This document shows, one piece after another, positions 1-9,816 of a DNA stretch of 64,000 nucleotides (its first letter is position 1; every line of letters begins with the position of its first letter). The position numbers and the translations under genes were made by a program. The notes under the pieces were generated by a model. It saw only the letters and a program-made list of their open reading frames with translations, ran no database searches and had not been told where the DNA came from. Source of the DNA: Alisma plantago-aquatica (lineage: Eukaryota > Streptophyta > Magnoliopsida > Alismatales > Alismataceae). Location of the stretch: the NCBI GenBank assembly GCA_963693085.1, contig OY856409.1, positions 239,684,558 through 239,748,557 of the forward strand, written 5' to 3'.

Positions 1-72
1 TATTCTCTATAAAGTCATTGTCAATCTCTTAAAACCCTACCTAATGGTTGGATACCCCCTATCCAAGCGAGT

Positions 73-600
73 TTCATCCCAGGTAGGTCCATACATGACA
101 ATGTTGTACTGATGCAGGAGACAATCCATTTGATGGAGAATTACAAGACTAAGAGACATACTATGGCGATCAAGGTCGACATTTTGAAGGCTTATGACAA
201 ACTAAGATGGGATTTCATCCAAGACATGATGAAGAGAACCCATGTACCCAATAATATAACAACTATCATCATGCAAATCATCTCGGTAGGCAAATCATCC
301 ATTCTATTGAATGGAGGTACTATGAAGCCTTTCACACCCATCAGGGGAGTCAAGCAGGGAGACCCCTTGTCCCCGTATATCTTCATTTGTGCATGGAAAG
401 AATGAGCCAGGACATCGAGAGGGAGGTCAAGATGAAGCATTGGAAACCTGCCATCTTCATGAACAAGAAGGTATAAGCAGTACGTCTTTGCTTTATGGAT
501 GATATAGTACTGTTCGGGGAAGAAACACTACTACAAGCAAGTCGAGTGCTTCGCTTCCTATGGAACTTTGGGAAAGCATCTGGATTGAGAATAGCATAGG
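73..600 (+). pseudogene. LINE reverse transcriptase fragment
   Basis: The region would have copied element RNA into DNA at a nicked target. The frame 112-405 carries KVDILKAYDKLRWDFI, holding the first catalytic aspartate, and GVKQGDPLSPYIF, the conserved finger/palm block of non-LTR reverse transcriptases. About 80 bases further, in another frame, FMDDIVLFGEE gives the catalytic DD pair, with FMDD in place of the more usual FADD. Upstream, around 73-110, SFIPGRSIHDN matches the block before the catalytic domain. At least one frameshift near 400 and a stop near 470 separate the blocks. The family assignment is secure; activity is excluded. Confidence 0.85.
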
Positions 601-1520
601 AGAAATCATATGTATTTTTCTCAAAATCAACCCTGGCGGCTCTCTATCGAAGGGTTTCTAGAAGACTAAACATGCCATAGGTACTCGACCTAGGAAAGCA
701 CCTAGGGATACCTATTGTGCACAGGTGAAATGAGAAGGCATTCTACTAGACTTTATCAACAAATACTAGGCAAAAGTAAATACTTGGGCAAATAGGAAGC
801 TCTCTTTCTCAAGCCTTTGCAAAAACCACCCTGAACCGTACTGTGACACACATTATGTAGTCATCTAGGATACCGATATCCAGTAGTGACAAGCTTGATT
901 AGATCAATCAGAACTTTATATGGAGCGTACAAATGGATATGAATTCAACACACCTAGTGGAATGGAACAAACTACTAGTCACACCAAGTGAATGGGGAGT
1001 AGGCGTGCATGCTACAAGGGAGTTCAATGTAGCATTACTTATGAAATTGGTTAATAAATTCAGAAGCCAGTTGAACCCCATCTAAAAACCGCTAATGCTG
1101 GAAAATAATAAGAAAGGGGAAGATCACAGAGGTATGGCATCTATGGAAAAAAGAGAGGAATCCAACACCTACTCCTCGAGCAAAAGGATTTACTGCTATC
1201 CAAGTGGAAAATAGCTATTCTACTTTAGTATGGAAAGACAAATGGCTAATTCATGCTCAAAGCACAGTTATGAAAAATGGAGTACAAGTGCCATAAGACT
1301 TATGGGATCTAAAAGTGTCAAGCCTAGTCATTCATGATGGAAAATGGGATGAGGAGTTTTTATTTCAATACTTTGATAATAAAATAGTGAGAGACATCAT
1401 CTAACTACCAATGTCGAGTGATGACCTTGGGGAAGACAAGACTTACTAGTTCACTCACCCCCATAAGAACTTCTCGGTAAAAGAAATGTACAAAGAGAAT
1501 GTGAGGGAAAAGGCTAAACC

Positions 1521-1952
1521 AACCCAAGGGAACTGGGGAATCATCTGGAAGAAGAAGACACCACCACAGATAAAGATGTTCCTATGGCTTCTTCATCATG
1601 ATCGTCTGCTTACAAAGAACCTATGAGAAATAAGAAAGATGACATACAGTGGAGTATGTGAGCGATGTGGTAGTCAAATAGAAACATCCATGCATGCAAT
1701 TCGTGATTGTGCCTCCATTAAACCAATGTGGAATTGCATCATCCTGCATCTGCCGGCAGATTTTTTTTCACCATTGACAATATCCAAGATTGGATCATTT
1801 TGAACTTGACATGCTCCTCATCGGAACCCAACTGGAACATAATGTTCATGAAAACATTCATGGGAGCATGGAGGGAATGCAACCTAGCGGTCTTTCAGAA
1901 TCACCTAATCCCTGAGAAAGACCTTATTCAAGAAATTGAAACTTATGTCTAG
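1521..1952 (+). pseudogene. LINE zf-RVT domain and linker
   Basis: This is the zinc-binding segment found after the reverse transcriptase in plant LINE proteins. In one frame I read PPQIKMFLWLLHHDRLLTKN, then a stop, then CERCGSQIETSMHAIRDC and KPMWN. The pattern Cys-x2-Cys-x7-His-x4-Cys with a trailing Trp is the zf-RVT signature. The open piece 1728-1952 is the linker between this zinc-binding part and the RNase H domain. It is broken by an in-frame stop at about 1624. Confidence 0.8.
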
Positions 1953-2042
1953 AACATCCTAAACACTACAATAGAGCATCCTAAGGGACACTATACACAT
2001 ACAATTTCTTCATGGTATCCAACGCCACAATATTGGTATCAG

Positions 2043-2492
2043 ATATCGGTTGATACTGCAATCCAGAGCCAAACTAGAATGATGAGCACTACTTTTATTG
2101 CTCGAGATGATCATGGGAACTGGAAGATTGGAGGAGAATATAAACACCACGGAAATGATCCTCTAGAAGGAGAGTTGTTGGCAAAATCCATGCACAACTG
2201 GAGACAATGCAAGTTGACCTCAGATTTAAACATAGCCATAAAGTTCCTACATGAAAATCTTCAAGTCCCTATCAAATACAAGGCCCTAAACACGAGAATC
2301 AAACATTTGAAGGAGACATTTGTCAATTTCAAGATCAACAAGATAGGGAGAGATGCAAATAGACATGCATATATGTTTTCCAAATGGTTTTTGAAGGAAT
2401 CAAGAACCAAGACCTGCTTGGAAGAATGCCCATATTTCATAAGGGAGATGATGGCCAATGACATTGAACAAGCAAGGAGGCATCTGTACTGA
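2043..2492 (+). pseudogene. LINE RNase H-like domain (RVT_3 type)
   Basis: The open stretch 2079-2492 (137 aa) starts with ARDDHGNWKIGGEY and continues with EGELLAKSMHNWRQCK, the pattern of the RNase H-like domain ending many plant LINE ORF2 proteins (R-D-x2-G-x-W, then A/G-E-L-x-A). The role in an active element would be removal of RNA from the RNA-DNA hybrid. It ends at a TGA at 2490-2492. The methionine at 2079 is only the first in the frame, since this domain was part of a longer protein. The assignment rests on motif order and on following a LINE zf-RVT. Confidence 0.7.
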
Positions 2493-3252
2493 CTGATCTT
2501 CTACACACACGAACAAAAATATCTATCACTAATAGATGTTTTTATCATTGATCCATTTATTATCTTTAATAGTTATTTGTATAAGAGTAAGTTACAATGG
2601 AAAATACCAACAAGGTACAATTTTAATCAGATAAACTCATTTCTGAGTAAAGAAAATTGCTTAAAATTCAAAGTATATCCATACACTTGATTACTATTTG
2701 TTTTAGAAATCATTTCATCACAACAACAAAATTTCCTCATTGGGAAGTAAATGAATATTTATTATGATTTTATTTTTTATTTTTTAGTATTATTGTTGCA
2801 ACTAACCATTTATATAGGGAAATCAAGTTGTCCTTCCAGGCTCACAGTTTTGGATCCTCCTGAAGAATCATCCTCTACAATAACTACTCCTGGGTGGTTT
2901 GAGAACTACACTTAGAAAGGGGGGAACCAAAGTAAGTATTAATAAACTTTAAGTGTATGCATATTGAAATATTTGGGCATTTTGGGATAAGTACAATCAA
3001 TAAAGGGGGGGTTATCAATATGTAGGTATGTTGAATGAATATAAATAATAAAATGAGGAATTCATATATGAAAGCACTAAGAGATTATAAAGAATCTTTC
3101 CATATCACAAATTCACAAAATAATATAATTATATGTAGATAAATTAGAGTAAAGGTAGATAAAGTGGGGTCAGGACGCTAGTGGACCATAGGTCAAAGGT
3201 CGGATGGAAAGGTTCACTCTACGTAGAAAGAAGTCTACCTATATGTATTAAG
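2493..3252. other. Noncoding AT-rich spacer
   Basis: No gene, RNA or repeat that I recognise. It lies between the end of the decayed LINE and the target duplication of the gypsy element. A G run at 3004-3012 and AT-rich stretches are the only visible structure. Confidence 0.5.
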
Positions 3253-3257
3253 GGTTG
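3253..3257. repeat. Target-site duplication, left (GGTTG)
   Basis: The five bases before the left LTR are GGTTG; those after the right LTR (20023-20027) are TGTTG. Four of five match, as expected for the 5-bp duplication made by a Ty3/gypsy integrase followed by one substitution. Confidence 0.75.
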
Positions 3258-4480
3258 TGATGGAGCCTCCACTCACGTGGAGCTGCGTGCACTACTAAAA
3301 ATCCTAGAGATAGTAAGTCTCTAAGTTTAACCTTGTGTGTGCTATAATAAGATCACCACCCACGTACGCTAAGGTACGTGAAAGTCTTATCATAGTACAG
3401 TTGAGGGTCAAATCCATGAGATAACAATCTTGTTAAGGGTTTAACAAGATGGAAAATGTTATAATTCTATCTATCTACTTAAGAGTTGATATCTGGATGA
3501 AAGAGTTGATTGGATGATTAAACTAAAGTGCAAGGAAAAGTAAATGGCAGGAAAGTAAATTTAAGGTTGAAAACAATATTTTGGAAACCACTAGGATGTG
3601 ATCGAGTTTCACCACCACTACACATGGATCAAAACATACATCATAATAACATGGCTTGCAAAGAAAAGAGTATAAATAGTTACTATCTTTGTAGACTTAT
3701 CTTCCTTTCAGATAACTAACTATGAGAAACGTGGAAGTGTTGCAATGCCAGCCATCCCCAAATTAATGGTCACTTACTTTGCATCACTCCCCTCACAAAG
3801 TGTGTTCCTCGACCTATCAAGGTTGTACTTTCATACGTCAACTGATTCCATTTCATAGTATGAAAGTATATTGATGGAGGTGAGTTTACTCCACTCCTTG
3901 AGAAATGCCCCTAGATACCAAACCAAACGTATGGTGACTACATACATCTGGAACAAATAAGCAATCGATATACGAATCTAGAAGTACAAACATAGACAAT
4001 TCATACTAGTAGATAACAGATAACACAAGTTGGTGATCAAGCAACTAGCATTCATTAAACGATTGATGTTGAACTAAAAAGATAGTATCTCTCTATTGCA
4101 AACTCATGAATTACAATGTATGAAATGAAAACATGGGTAGTGGGGCTACTCCCCACACCCTAGTGTATGGGACTACTCGCTCATGGCAAGAACAAAGAAG
4201 GAGGTAGGAAGAGAGAAAGAAAGCATCATCTCCATGTAGGAGGGAGGAAGGTCGACCCCTTGGAGTAGAGAGCAACTATCTTCACACTAAGTGGTTGCCT
4301 TGATGAAGAATCCTCCACTTGCCACCTTCTATGTCGATAAGAGAGGAAGTAGCTTGAGGATGGAGTGTGGATCTTGGACCGGCAGCCTTGGGACAAAGGA
4401 TGAGGGATGAACATCTCCGGGGTGATTGGGGAAGGCTCTGGACGTCCAAGAATTAGATGCAAAATGAGGACTCCTTTGGT

Positions 4481-4492
4481 CCTATTTATAGG
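4481..4492 (-). promoter_or_regulatory. TATA box in the 3' LTR
   Basis: CCTATAAATAGG on the minus strand, just downstream (minus sense) of the palindromic array. The same twelve bases are conserved in the 5' LTR at 19405-19416. Confidence 0.6.
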
Positions 4493-4499
4493 TTTCTAA

Positions 4500-4975
4500 G
4501 GAATCCCAAATGGTCTTGGGACCATTTGGGTCTTTAATGATTTGGAGACCGTTTGGAATCATTTAGTCGTGGGACCGTTTCGGTTCATATGGTCTCGAGA
4601 CCGTTTGGCTTCATACGGTCTTGGGACCGTTTGGCCTTCATATGGTCTTGGGACCGTTTTGCTTCATACGGTCTTGGGACCATTTGGCTTTTATTTAGTC
4701 TTGAGACTCTTTGGTTTCATACGGTCTTGGGACCATTTGGCTTCATACTATCTTGGGACCATTTGGGTTCATACGGTCTCGGGACCGTTTGGCTTTTATT
4801 CGGTCTTGAGACAGTTTGGACTTCATACGTCTTGGGACCGTTTGGCTTCATACGGTCTTGGGACCATTTGGCTTTTATTTGGTGTTGAGACCGTTTGGCT
4901 TCATACGGTCCGGGGACCATTTGGGTTCATACGGTCTCGAGGCCGTTTGGACTTCATTCGGTCTTGGGACCATTT
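4500..4975 (-). repeat. Palindromic tandem array in the LTR U3
   Basis: About 13 to 14 degenerate units of roughly 33 bp, each with a core such as CGGTCTTGGGACCG, itself a dyad, followed by TTTGG and a TTCATA or TTTTAT spacer. It lies immediately upstream of the TATA box in the sense of the element, where enhancers sit, and is present in both LTRs. Because of it the region is open in all frames and gives spurious repetitive ORFs. Confidence 0.85.
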
Positions 4976-5150
4976 GGGGCTTTTTGCAATTTTTTTTGGT
5001 TTTTTCTATAAGAAGAAAAAGAGAAATGTCAGTCTATTGGTATATTTATAATAAAGTGGAAAGTTAAGGATTCTATCTAATTTATCTAAGAAAGAGTATG
5101 GAAAATTAAGAAAAACTAGTAAGATAATATCACAAAATGGGAGGTTATCA

Positions 5151-5162
5151 TACCCCTAACTT
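5151..5162 (-). promoter_or_regulatory. Polypurine-tract candidate next to the 3' LTR
   Basis: On the minus strand the bases just before the 3' LTR read GTTAGGGGTA. A G-rich tract directly at the LTR edge is where plus-strand DNA synthesis starts in LTR elements. It is short and carries pyrimidines, so it is a weak or decayed example. Confidence 0.5.
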
Positions 5163-6310
5163 AGAGTCTACCTTGTCCTCAAGCTGGATAGAGCTAAAGC
5201 ATGTAGTGGCGAGGTGATTTTATTCAGTGAAGATTTCCATACTCTTGCTTCAATTATAAACCAGAGATCTCCCAGAGTTTTATCGAGGTTTCTACTTGCC
5301 CCGACTCATTTGGGTGTCGGGAGTTGCATGGAGGTCAGGTTTCTTCCGTATCGCGTGACTCGCGTTGGAACCACCCTTTCCTTAGTCGCATTCTATGCAT
5401 GTCTTTGACTCAAAGCAATTTTATACTTCTTTGAAAATCCTACCGAGAGCTAAGATAGGTATGAGGGTTGGCTGAAGGCTGATGTGTAACTCCCCCTTCT
5501 GGGGGGGTTATCTAAACTTTTAGGTTCTCACTACCGGGCGCGATACATCTGCCTTTATGAGGGCAGCTGGATGTACCGTCCGAGCAAGACCTTTGTCAGC
5601 TTTTTCATATATGTGGAGACTTTTAGATCTCACTACTAAGCGCGACACATCTGCCTTTGTGAGGGTAGCTGAATGTATCAGTTGGGTAAGATCTTTATTG
5701 GCTCTTCATATAGATCCTTATGCATGGGACAACTCTCATTTTTTATTCAACACTCTGGCTTTTATTCATATGCTCACCGGCTTAGGAATTGGGTATTTAG
5801 GGATTTTATTTGGGCTGCCAAGCCTCTTTTTGAAAAGAAGAAAATTGTTCCCTAGAGTTTTCAGACATGTACTTGTTTTGATTTTGTACTTGGTGGTCCA
5901 CTTGCGAGGTTCCTTGATTTGGATTTCTCCTGGTTCCCTCCCGTCCTTGAGAGTGTTTGGCTTGTTTCAGCTACAATGTTAACCTGTGGATAGTCTGTTG
6001 TAGAATTTAAGAAAAAGCATGAAAATCAAGTATGGATGTGATTTATTAATTCGCTATTACATGTCTAAATGCTACTTATGTAAGTGAGGACTACTTTGTC
6101 TCTAACTTAGATAGAGGTGTCCCCTTTCCAAAAAGAATGTTGTCTTATGTACAAAAGCTATTCTATCCAAGAATTTATCAAAAGAATCTAAGTGTTAAAA
6201 AAAAGGAAAAAAATGTGTGAAAGAAACAAAGAAAATGGAAGAGTAGAGAGAAGAAGGTTTGAAAGTAATACCTCGCCCTTTCCCAGTGTACCCCCCTAAC
6301 TTATCATCCA
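5163..6310 (-). other. 3' noncoding region of the Athila-type element
   Basis: 1.1 kb between the end of the third coding region and the 3' LTR, with no protein domain that I recognise; the open frames here are short. It holds a tandem duplication at 5518-5716 and, at 6284-6310, a second copy of the polypurine-like edge seen at 5151-5185. Confidence 0.6.
5518..5716. repeat. Two-copy tandem repeat of about 100 bp
   Basis: Units 5518-5619 and 5620-5716 share CTCACTAC, GCGCGA, CACATCTGCCTTT or ATACATCTGCCTTT, GAGGG-AGCTG and AAGA-CTTT blocks in the same order. The copies have diverged clearly, so the duplication is older than the most recent mutations in the element. Confidence 0.7.
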
Positions 6311-7192
6311 CTATGTCCTCAGAGTGTCAAGGTGATAGGTTGAGAAGTACATGGGCAAGGGTATCACGGTTGATCGTAGGAGATTGGCTGTGAACTTTCC
6401 ACATAAAGCAGGATAATCCACATCCTTCATGTCCTCCACACGCTTATCGAGGATAGTAAGGGTATACATCCAGTAAAGGACGTGGAAACCACAGTTGTTA
6501 GATTCTCTTATCTATTGGGGACATATGTGGCTGAAGGCTGGGTGGTGAAAATGATCGTTGTTGTATGCCTTTATGTGCTTGCCGAGAAGATCATGTAGTC
6601 GTTTGGCACATTCCTTTGCCACTTCCTTCGTGGGCATCTTTGCTGTAACAACATACTCTTTTTGGTTTGGATTGAACTGGTTGTCAGAACTATTGTAAAT
6701 GATTATAGTTCCCTCATGTAAGTTTGTTGCCAGCAGCATCCAATGCTCAGAGTGAAGAAAAGGAAACATAATGAACTTCAGAGTCGTATTTTGAAGATAT
6801 GTGATAAGGGCCTCTGTGGTTCTGAAGTTCTTGGATCAGAGTAAATCATCCTTCATGTATGCTGACGCCATATAAACTGTAGGCAGGTCCCGTTCTAGAA
6901 GAAACTGGTAGGTAGTCATCATGCTCACAGATAAAAAACCTTAAACTTGTACGGTTTCACGGAGTGAATCTGTCATTATTAGAATATTTCCTTTCAGGAA
7001 AACAAGCTCATCATTCTCTGCGTATAGCCTAGACATGATGAGTGTGAGTTCATTATCAGAAAGGCTCTTGCATGCGGCAAGGTCAAAGTTTGGAAACGTT
7101 GGTTGTATGGCAGATAGAGGCACCATTGGTTGGGATAATCTATTGATGGTGGCCCCGATTAACAAATCAATGTCCCCCTTATCATCCGCCAT
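6311..7192 (-). pseudogene. Ulp1-like (C48) protease domain B of the Athila third ORF
   Basis: Ulp1-type cysteine proteases cut isopeptide bonds of SUMO-like modifiers using a His-Asp-Cys triad. Read on minus in one frame from 7192 to the TAG at 6313-6311, this segment shows an FxxL-type N-terminal half, then FPFLHSEHWMLLATN with the catalytic His-Trp, then IIIYNSSDN where the family has Tyr-Asp-Ser, then NNCGFHVLYWM with the catalytic Cys. Stops fall at 6943-6941, near 6833 and near 6511, with no frameshift. The triad Asp reads as Asn, a single G-to-A change in the coding strand. It directly follows domain A in the same frame. The fold assignment rests on the spacing of the His-Trp, Asp/Asn and Cys-Gly-Phe blocks. 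Confidence 0.75.
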
Positions 7193-7222
7193 ATCGAAAT
7201 TATAAGGGTCCCATTGGCATTG

Positions 7223-8026
7223 TTATGGGATCTTGGTGGTATACTGTTGCTTTTTCTCCAACTCCTTTAGAATTGTTCTGTATGGACGCTTTTGTGTACG
7301 TTGGATAGCAGAAAAAATGTATCGAGGTACGTCATCTTTGGCCATTGTCGGGTCCTTGAAGAACCGTCTGTCGCAGATAAGCTCCATGACGTAATGTCCT
7401 CGTAGAGAGTGCATATCCTCTGTGGCTAACTCGGTAAAGGGGATTAGTCTATTGAGTGCTTCTGTGAATCTTATTGTACAAAAAATGCAATCCCCTGAAG
7501 CTTCTAGTGTTTGGACTGTTGGGTTGATGATTTGGAACTAGGGTTGGTTCCAACCATGTCAAAGAGATGGGAAATCAACCCATATTACTTTGAGAATCCG
7601 GAAAGGAATTCATCGTGCTTCCCCGACTTCTAAACCAAAAAAATTTATCTATCCGACCTTTAGCTCACTAGCACAGAAGTTTTACACCTTGGTGTCACGG
7701 GCCTCAATGTCGACGATCATTAGCAGCCAGTGTCCGGAAACATGAAAGGGCACTGTGATGTAGCATGCCTTACGTGTAATACCAGTTTGCAGTCACTCTA
7801 TGGACTTTGCCTGTAAGTCCTTGTTTAATAAGGATAAGGATAGAGAAGATGAAGCGTTAAAAGCAGGCTGCAACTTCTTTGGGCTCCAAAATTCCTCTAT
7901 AGTGTTAGCAAGGAGGACGCAAAAGATAGTCATCTTCACCTCTGATTGTGGTCGAAGGAGAATATGGAAGTCTTCGTGCGTTAACCTGTGCTTTGTTTTC
8001 ATATTGTTATAGATGATGCCCCCCAA
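7223..8026 (-). pseudogene. Ulp1-like (C48) protease domain A of the Athila third ORF
   Basis: A second Ulp1-like domain, just upstream of domain B and in the same frame (8026, 7414, 7192 and 6769 are congruent modulo three). Blocks in order: a helical segment around FHILLRPQSEVKM, TVPFHVSGHWLLMIVDIEA with the His-Trp pair at about 7735, a stop-broken Val-Tyr-Asn-like block, and GDCIFCTIRFTEALNR with the catalytic Cys, then ELATEDMHSLRGHYVMELI, typical of the C-terminal helix of C48 proteases. At least six in-frame stops and no frameshift. I see no similarity between domains A and B beyond the family blocks, so they may be an old duplication or two separate captures. Confidence 0.72.
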
Positions 8027-9287
8027 TTCTTGGCATCATCTACAATAGTGTTTAGGATAAAGATGTCCTAAACATCTAAAGTAGAGATGGTCGCCATGTC
8101 CAAGTCTTTCATCTTGTGAGGTAGAGGTGGCGGCGGGGGAAGGTCTTGTGGTGGAGGAAGTGAAGTCTGCTCGCTATCATCCAAAAATTGAGACAGAGCT
8201 TCATCTTTTTCAGAGTCATCTCCAGAGTCGAGTCTATCATCTATGTCAAGACTCACTCTGTTGGATTCCTCCTGTTCTGGGGGGTGCAGATTGCTCCGGA
8301 GCGGAATGTTGATGAATGGCTATTGTGGGTGGGCTAATGTTGGTTTTCATTATGCATTGTTGAAACTCAACAAAAGCGACTTCTTTTGCAGCGTACCCTA
8401 GGGATCCCATAGCTGAGAAGTTAAAGAATTGATCCCCATATGACATTGTTACATTGTCATTATTATCGGGGGACTTGGTATCTTTGTTTCCACCTTCTTG
8501 GTGGTCTCTATTATTTCCCTTCTCTATAGGTTATGCACCTCGGTTGGTTCCCTCTCCAACATTGCCTGGGTCATCGGGTTGATCGTCTGAGGAGGAGCTG
8601 TCATTTTTGGAGTCAGCCGAGGAAACAAAATCCTCATCATCGTCTTCACTTTCATCTTCATCATCATCATCTACTTCCTTATCTTTTATTTTCTTGATCG
8701 ATGTTTTCTTGCACTACCGATGGATGGCTTGTAATTCTTCGAGTGCCTCTTGCGCGTGCTCGTGAGTTTCGAGCAGTGCGTCATGGATTTCTTTAAGATC
8801 TATATATCTTGCTTTGGCAGAGAGGAGTCATGCTGATAGATCAGTTACTTGTGCACGTAGGTGATTGAGTTCATTGTTAGAGTGCTCCTCTTGGCGGTGG
8901 TTGAGTTGTGTGAGGTTTCTATTGATGTCGTCCAAGCGCGTGCTTAGGGCAGTTTGTTGTTGTTGAAGCTCGCGAAGGGTCTCAGGCAAAGGTTGAGTTT
9001 GCTTAGAGACCCTATCGACTTGTTGGGATAATGCTTCTTGTTGGCCTTTCATCTCAAGTACCAACTCTGGTAGGTGTTTTAAGCGGTCGTCGATGCGGTC
9101 GACTTGCTGGGCCACTGCTTCCTGTTGGTGTTGAATGCTTGAGAGGATGCCTGGTAAGGTGTGGTTCCATTCATCAATATTGGAGACCTATGTAGAAAGT
9201 CCCTACACACAAGAAAAAATGGAGTGTAATATGTTAGAGGGGTCGGTGAGGAGGTTTCGAATAGCGTCAAATTGTCATCTGAATTCC
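8027..9287 (-). pseudogene. Coiled-coil and acidic linker of the Athila third ORF
   Basis: The piece 9115-8828 (95 aa) is strongly heptad-like and Gln/Leu-rich (for example LRELQQQQTALSTRLDDI), predicting a coiled coil and hence self-association. It is followed by an Asp/Glu/Ser-rich run near 8700-8580, then 8446-8246 in the same frame, which ends with APPRTGGIQQ. A Pro-rich piece at 8256-8068 lies in another frame, suggesting a pair of compensating indels. I recognise no enzyme here. Position and frame make it the bridge between the N-terminal env-position part and the two protease domains. Confidence 0.55.
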
Positions 9288-9810
9288 TCACCGACTTGTG
9301 AAAAGGGGACCCCAGAGATGGATGGGTGAGATGGTTGGGGTCAGGGTAGAAGGGTGGTAGAGCCTTACAAAAGAGACACTATTGATGGACCCACAAATTG
9401 TGTGGTGACTGTAGATGGAGTCACCAGTGGTATCAGGGTGGTGGTTGATGAGAATGGTGGCGACATCCCGGGTGAAAAGGCAAAATTGAGAATGACGTGC
9501 GGAAAGTGGTTGAAGTGAAGGTGAGATCGGGTGTCGAGGTGGAGAATGGGATGCTCGAAGAGAAAATGAGTGAGGCAGAAGATACGAGTGAAGTTGTGGT
9601 TGTGGAGAAAGAAATTGTGGTGGGCAGTATTGAGGGAAATGGTGGAAAAGTGGTGGATGGCGAAATGGTGGAAGGTGGTAGTGTGGTGGCGATGTTTGTA
9701 GAGGTAAGCCCAACATCCATATCGAAGATGAAGGGTTTTGGCGTTGGGTTTACTATGTTATCTGCACTGTGTGCTGGGTCTATCTCTGGGTTGATCTTTG
9801 ATGTGGGCAT
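9288..9810 (-). pseudogene. Ser/Thr/Pro-rich segment of the Athila third ORF
   Basis: Minus-strand frame 9810-9433 is dominated by Ser, Thr and Pro (for example TTTTSLVSSASLIFSSSI) and continues in the frame of the upstream env-position part (11259, 10755, 10203 and 9810 are congruent modulo three). A frame change between 9433 and 9115 separates it from the coiled coil. Such composition is seen in flexible or heavily modified linkers. I do not claim a function. The plus-strand ORF over the same bases is a shadow. Confidence 0.55.
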
Positions 9811-9816
9811 CCTCGA

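Larger units (their letters stand above)
1..2492 (+). mobile_element. Decayed L1-type LINE, 3' half
   Basis: Remains of a non-LTR retrotransposon whose 5' part lies outside the window. In order on the plus strand I can read reverse-transcriptase blocks, the zf-RVT zinc-binding segment and an RNase H-like domain, the usual order of the second ORF of plant L1 elements. The frame is broken many times between about 405 and 1500, so it cannot encode an active enzyme. I see no clear poly(A) tail or target duplication after the last stop at 2492. Confidence 0.85.
3258..5150 (-). repeat. 3' LTR of the Athila-type element
   Basis: 1,893 bp, aligned along its whole length with 18178-20022 with scattered substitutions and small indels. 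It contains the same palindromic array and TATA box as its partner and would provide the polyadenylation end of the element transcript. Confidence 0.93.

Noticed and set aside
3288..3298. CACTACTAAAA in the Athila LTR as a CACTA left end
   Set aside because: It is ordinary LTR sequence; the second LTR has CACCACTAAAA at the same place, and no subterminal field follows.
4500..4975. CRISPR-like array
   Set aside because: Units are degenerate, spacers are not unique, and the host is a plant; it is a tandem array of promoter palindromes.
4542..5067. Long repetitive open frames over the LTR array (169, 111 and 83 aa on plus, 67 aa on minus)
   Set aside because: They are open only because a 33-bp unit without stops is repeated; both strands are open at once and the array is promoter DNA.
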